Below, piece by piece: positions 5,797 to 8,254 of a DNA stretch of 8,254 nucleotides. The DNA is from an uncultured Eubacteriales bacterium (GTDB lineage Bacteria > Bacillota > Clostridia > Christensenellales > Aristaeellaceae): contig URJN01000089.1 in NCBI GenBank assembly GCA_900548125.1, forward strand, positions 1 to 8,254. The letters run 5' to 3'. The notes under the pieces were generated by a model. The model was not told where the DNA came from and did not search any database. It saw only the letters and a program-made list of their open reading frames with translations. How positions within the stretch are numbered: position 1 is the stretch's first letter; each line of letters starts with the position of its first letter. The position numbers were made by a program, and so were the translations under genes.

Positions 5797-6502
5797 GCAG
5801 TTGATCAAGCAGGTTGCCCCGAACCTGTATGCGTATCGGGACAGATTCTTTACCAGCTTTCAGGCGACGTTTGAGATGTTCGCCAAGGCGGGCATTCTTG
5901 CGTTCGTCATCGGCATGTTCTTCGGCGTGCTGCTGGTCATCACGCGCAAGGGCGGCGTTCGGGAGAACATCATCGTCTATCAGATTGCGAACATCCTCAT
6001 CAACGTATTCCGCTCCATTCCGTTCATCATCCTGCTCATCTTCCTGATTCCGCTGACGCGTGCCGTGGTGGGCACGGCGATCGGTGTCAAGGGCGCGATT
6101 CTGCCGCTGGTTTTCGGCACGGTGCCGTTCTATACACGTCAGGTCGAGGTTGCGCTCGCAGGCGTGGACGAGGGCAAGGTGGAAGCGGCGCGCAGCATGG
6201 GTTCCGGCACGCTGGGGCTGATCTTCCGCGTATATCTGCATGAAGCGGTTCCGGAGCTGATTCGCGTGACGACGGTTACAGCCATCAGTCTGATTGGTCT
6301 GACGACGATGGCGGGTGCTGTCGGCGCGGGCGGCATCGGCAGCTTTGCCATCAACTACGGGCAGAACCAGAACCATCCGGACATTGTCAACGTCTGCGTG
6401 GTGGTGCTGCTGGTCATTGTCTTTATTTTACAGAGTCTTGGCAACGCGCTGGCGCGGCGCACAACGAACCGCGGGCTATTCCGCAAGGTACGGAAGGGAT
6501 AA
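5783..6502 (+). CDS. metI: Methionine ABC transporter permease MetI
   Basis: This is the membrane subunit, a homodimer in the known E. coli MetNI complex. ATG at 5783 has GGAGG (5769-5773) 9 nt upstream, both inside metN, so the genes overlap by 14 bp. The 239 residues give about five membrane segments (near 35-55, 67-91, 100-116, 162-183 and 200-220), the MetI pattern. The EAA loop that docks on MetN is EAARSMGSGTLGLIF (134-148). IGLTTMAGAVGAGGIG (171-186) and the NQNHPDI stretch after it also fit MetI. There is nothing odd in the sequence. The next gene, trmFO, is 175 bp away behind an inverted-repeat element. Confidence 0.94.
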   Translation: MEAFEQLIKQVAPNLYAYRDRFFTSFQATFEMFAKAGILAFVIGMFFGVLLVITRKGGVRENIIVYQIANILINVFRSIPFIILLIFLIPLTRAVVGTAIGVKGAILPLVFGTVPFYTRQVEVALAGVDEGKVEAARSMGSGTLGLIFRVYLHEAVPELIRVTTVTAISLIGLTTMAGAVGAGGIGSFAINYGQNQNHPDIVNVCVVVLLVIVFILQSLGNALARRTTNRGLFRKVRKG

Positions 6503-6512
6503 CGGGGGAGAG

Positions 6513-6659
6513 AACGTTGGGGTTTCACCCCAAACCCCAGAAGGGAACTGAGTTCCCTTCACCTTCCACATCCGCTTCGCGGCACACCGCGAAGCGGTGA
6601 GGTGGGAAGTGCAGGAACCTCAGGTTCCTGCTGGGGTTTGGGGCAAAGCCCAAATCGTT
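6513..6659. repeat. Nested inverted-repeat element between metI and trmFO (MITE-like or structured RNA)
   Basis: CCCCAAACCCCAG (6528-6540) is the exact inverse of CTGGGGTTTGGGG (6631-6643), and the ends continue imperfectly out to AACG (6513-6516) and CGTT (6656-6659). Inside are two matching side hairpins, GAAGGGAAC/GTTCCCTTC (6540-6548, 6552-6560) and GCAGGAACC/GGTTCCTGC (6611-6619, 6623-6631), each with a 3-nt loop. A central hairpin CCGCTTCGCGG/CCGCGAAGCGG (6572-6582, 6587-6597) has loop CACA. CACCTTCCAC (6560-6569) also pairs 9 of 10 with GTGGGAAGTG. The arms also fold locally: TTGGGG/CCCCAA (6517-6522, 6528-6533) and TTTGGG/CCCAAA (6637-6642, 6649-6654). The latter is followed by TTTTT (6658-6662), so it looks like a terminator. 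No transposase and no clear target duplication are visible. Confidence 0.85.
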
Positions 6660-6677
6660 TTTCCAAAAAAGGAGATT

Positions 6678-8006
6678 ATGAATAAAGCTACTGTTGTCGG
6701 CGCGGGACTTGCCGGATGCGAAGCGGCGTGGCAGCTTGCCAGCCGGGGTATTCCGGTGACGCTTTGCGAGATGAAGCCCCACGCCTTTACGCCCGCCCAT
6801 CACAGCGCGGGCTTTGCGGAGCTGGTCTGCTCCAATTCCCTGCGCAGCGACCAGCTGACCAACGCGGTCGGTCTGCTCAAGGAGGAGATGCGCCAGCTGG
6901 ACAGCCTGATTCTGCGTGCGGCGGACGCCAACCGTGTGCCCGCGGGCGGCGCACTCGCGGTGGATCGGGAGAAGTTTTCGGAATATGTGACGAAAGCCGT
7001 CCGTGAGCATCCGCTCATTACGGTCGTCGAGGGCGAAGTGGATGAGCTTCCGCAGGAGAACGCCGTCATTGCGACAGGGCCTTTGACCAGCGATAAGCTC
7101 GCCGAAAAGATTGCTGCGCTTTCCGGTCTGAAGACGCTGAATTTCTTTGACGCTGCCGCGCCGATCGTATCCGGTGAGTCGCTGGATATGACGAAGGTTT
7201 TCCGCCAGGGACGCTATGGGCGCGGGGACGACTATCTCAACTGCCCGATGAACAAAGAAGAGTACGAAGCGTTCTATCACGCGCTGCTGACGGCTGAAAA
7301 GGCGGATGTACACGGCTTTGACGGCACGCAGGTCTTTGAAGGCTGCATGCCCATCGAGGTCATGGCGGCGCGCGGAGAAATGGTCATGGCGTTCGGGCCG
7401 ATGAAGCCCGTCGGGCTGGTCGATCCGCGGACGGGGCGCGAGCCTTACGCCGCCGTGCAGCTGCGCGCGGAAAACGAGGCGGGCACGATGTACAACCTCG
7501 TCGGCTTCCAGACCCGACTCAAGTGGGGCGAACAGAAGCGCGTCTTTTCGATGATTCCAGGGCTTGAAAACGCGGAGTTTCTGCGTTACGGCGTGATGCA
7601 CCGCAACACGTTCCTCCATTCGCCGGGCTTCCTCGATGCGCAGTACGGCATGATTGCCCGCCCCGGCATTTATTTCGCGGGGCAGATGACCGGCGTGGAG
7701 GGCTATGTGGAGAGCGCGTCCAGCGGACTGGTTGCGGGGCTTTCGCTTGCCCGGCGCATGCTCGGTCTGCTGCCGGTGGATTTCACGACCCGCACCGCCA
7801 TCGGCGCGTTGGCGCACCATGTTTCCGGCGCGACGGGCGATTTCCAGCCGATGAACGCGAACTTCGGTCTGATTGATCCCTGCGAAAAGCGCATCCGCAA
7901 CAAGCAGGAGCGTTATGGCTATGTCGCCGCGCGCGCACTGGACACCATCGAGGCGATTCGCAGCAATCCGCTTGCCTGCGATTTTGACCCCAAGTTCAAA
8001 AATTGA
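6678..8006 (+). CDS. trmFO: Methylenetetrahydrofolate-tRNA (uracil-5-)-methyltransferase TrmFO
   Basis: It makes 5-methyluridine at position 54 of tRNA (T-loop), using methylenetetrahydrofolate as carbon donor and FAD as reductant, in the cytoplasm. The 442-residue length is typical. The N-terminal FAD-binding motif GAGLAGCEAA (8-17) fixes the ATG at 6678. AAAGGAG (6668-6674) stands only 3 nt before it, an unusually short spacing. AELVCSNSLRSDQL holds Cys51 and FEGCMPIEVMA holds Cys223, the two cysteines corresponding to the catalytic pair known in the B. subtilis enzyme. MKPVGLVDPRTG (242-253) and the C-terminal FAGQMTGVEGYVESA region are also typical. It lacks its own obvious promoter, so it may be read from the metI side through the inverted-repeat element, or from a promoter I cannot recognise. 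Confidence 0.96.
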   Translation: MNKATVVGAGLAGCEAAWQLASRGIPVTLCEMKPHAFTPAHHSAGFAELVCSNSLRSDQLTNAVGLLKEEMRQLDSLILRAADANRVPAGGALAVDREKFSEYVTKAVREHPLITVVEGEVDELPQENAVIATGPLTSDKLAEKIAALSGLKTLNFFDAAAPIVSGESLDMTKVFRQGRYGRGDDYLNCPMNKEEYEAFYHALLTAEKADVHGFDGTQVFEGCMPIEVMAARGEMVMAFGPMKPVGLVDPRTGREPYAAVQLRAENEAGTMYNLVGFQTRLKWGEQKRVFSMIPGLENAEFLRYGVMHRNTFLHSPGFLDAQYGMIARPGIYFAGQMTGVEGYVESASSGLVAGLSLARRMLGLLPVDFTTRTAIGALAHHVSGATGDFQPMNANFGLIDPCEKRIRNKQERYGYVAARALDTIEAIRSNPLACDFDPKFKN

Positions 8007-8013
8007 CCTATCG

Positions 8014-8045
8014 CACGCCGCCCTGTTCAAAAGCAGAGCGGCGTG
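8014..8045 (+). terminator. Hairpin after trmFO, probable terminator
   Basis: CACGCCGC (8014-8021) pairs perfectly with GCGGCGTG (8038-8045), starting 8 nt after the stop codon. Only TTATAAT follows instead of a T-tract, so termination strength is uncertain. Confidence 0.5.
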
Positions 8046-8046
8046 T

Positions 8047-8052
8047 TATAAT
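8047..8052 (+). promoter_or_regulatory. Possible -10 box of a downstream transcript
   Basis: A perfect TATAAT begins one base after the trmFO hairpin. The best -35 at a 17-bp spacing, TGTTCA (8024-8029), is only a 3/6 match and lies inside the hairpin. If used, transcription would start near 8059, at the beginning of the structured region that follows. Confidence 0.4.
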
Positions 8053-8058
8053 AAGAAA

Positions 8059-8254
8059 ACGATGGGGGCTTTGTTCAGGAAAACTCATATAGAAACGCTT
8101 TGCGTTTCTTACGATTTCCGTCATGCTGTACGCCTCGAACTGCGGACGCATGACTGCAATCCCCCGCAAGGGGCTGTTAAGCTAACATCACTGATATTTC
8201 AAGAAAAAAATTAAGTATTTGTGCCCTAAGGTTTCCAAAGTGCGACCGGAAAGC
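8059..8254 (+). other. Structured non-coding region cut by the window end
   Basis: Successive hairpins are AGAAACGC-TTT-GCGTTTCT (8091-8109), GTCATGC (8120-8126) with GCATGAC (8148-8154), CCCC-GCAA-GGGG with a GNRA-type tetraloop (8162-8173), and GTTA-AGC-TAAC (8176-8186). GGGGG (8064-8068) could instead pair with CCCCC (8161-8165) and close the first two hairpins into a junction. TTTCC and GGAAA near the window end may form another stem. I see no credible coding sequence and no known riboswitch or RNA consensus. It could be a leader of the next gene or a small RNA. Confidence 0.4.

Noticed and set aside
6525..8030. A 501-residue minus-strand open frame across trmFO
   Set aside because: It is antisense to a certain TrmFO gene; its translation is His/Arg-rich and resembles no protein family.

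Overview
The window looks like chromosomal DNA from a bacterium of the phylum Bacillota, most likely a gut-type Clostridia. The signs are a long-form (398 aa) PRPP synthetase, folate-dependent TrmFO, strong AGGAG-type ribosome binding sites, sigma-A promoters with TATAAT boxes, and G+C above half by eye. This placement is inference; no rRNA or other marker is present. All genes lie on the + strand. I see no tRNA, rRNA, CRISPR array, transposase or phage gene.

Layout. (1) prs (101-1297) follows an extended -10 promoter. (2) The 620-base gap after prs holds a hairpin, a three-copy 94-bp tandem repeat (1422-1703) and a promoter. (3) A cation/H+ antiporter of the CPA2 type (1920-3188) sits behind a structured leader of about 125 nt and ends at a strong terminator (3210-3247). 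(4) The gap 3189-3716 holds a diverged single copy of the same repeat family, a long hairpin, a near-consensus promoter (3440-3468) and a leader of about 240 nt. (5) A methionine-type ABC uptake system follows: binding protein (3717-4631), terminator hairpin, ATPase metN (4717-5796), permease metI (5783-6502, overlapping metN by 14 bp). (6) A nested inverted-repeat element of about 147 bp (6513-6659) separates metI from trmFO (6678-8006). (7) The last 248 bases hold a terminator-like hairpin, a possible promoter and a run of hairpins that look like the leader or RNA of something beyond the window.

The main discovery is the binding protein of the methionine transporter. Its two halves are in the opposite order from every NlpA/MetQ protein I know: signal peptide, then the half that is normally C-terminal (GVPDDGTNLSRG to YVNIIVAR), then a linker, then the half that is normally N-terminal (VVKVGVCGANND to YSQKYDSVDAIKEAAG). 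This is a clean circular permutation, sitting in an intact operon with a strong promoter, so it is probably functional. It also lacks the lipobox cysteine expected of such a protein in a Gram-positive cell.

How the genes work together: metQ-metN-metI form one uptake system (binding protein, ATPase with C-terminal NIL regulatory domain, five-helix permease). The internal hairpin after metQ probably sets binding protein in excess over the membrane parts. The other genes (prs, antiporter, trmFO) are housekeeping or homeostasis genes with no obvious functional tie to the transporter.
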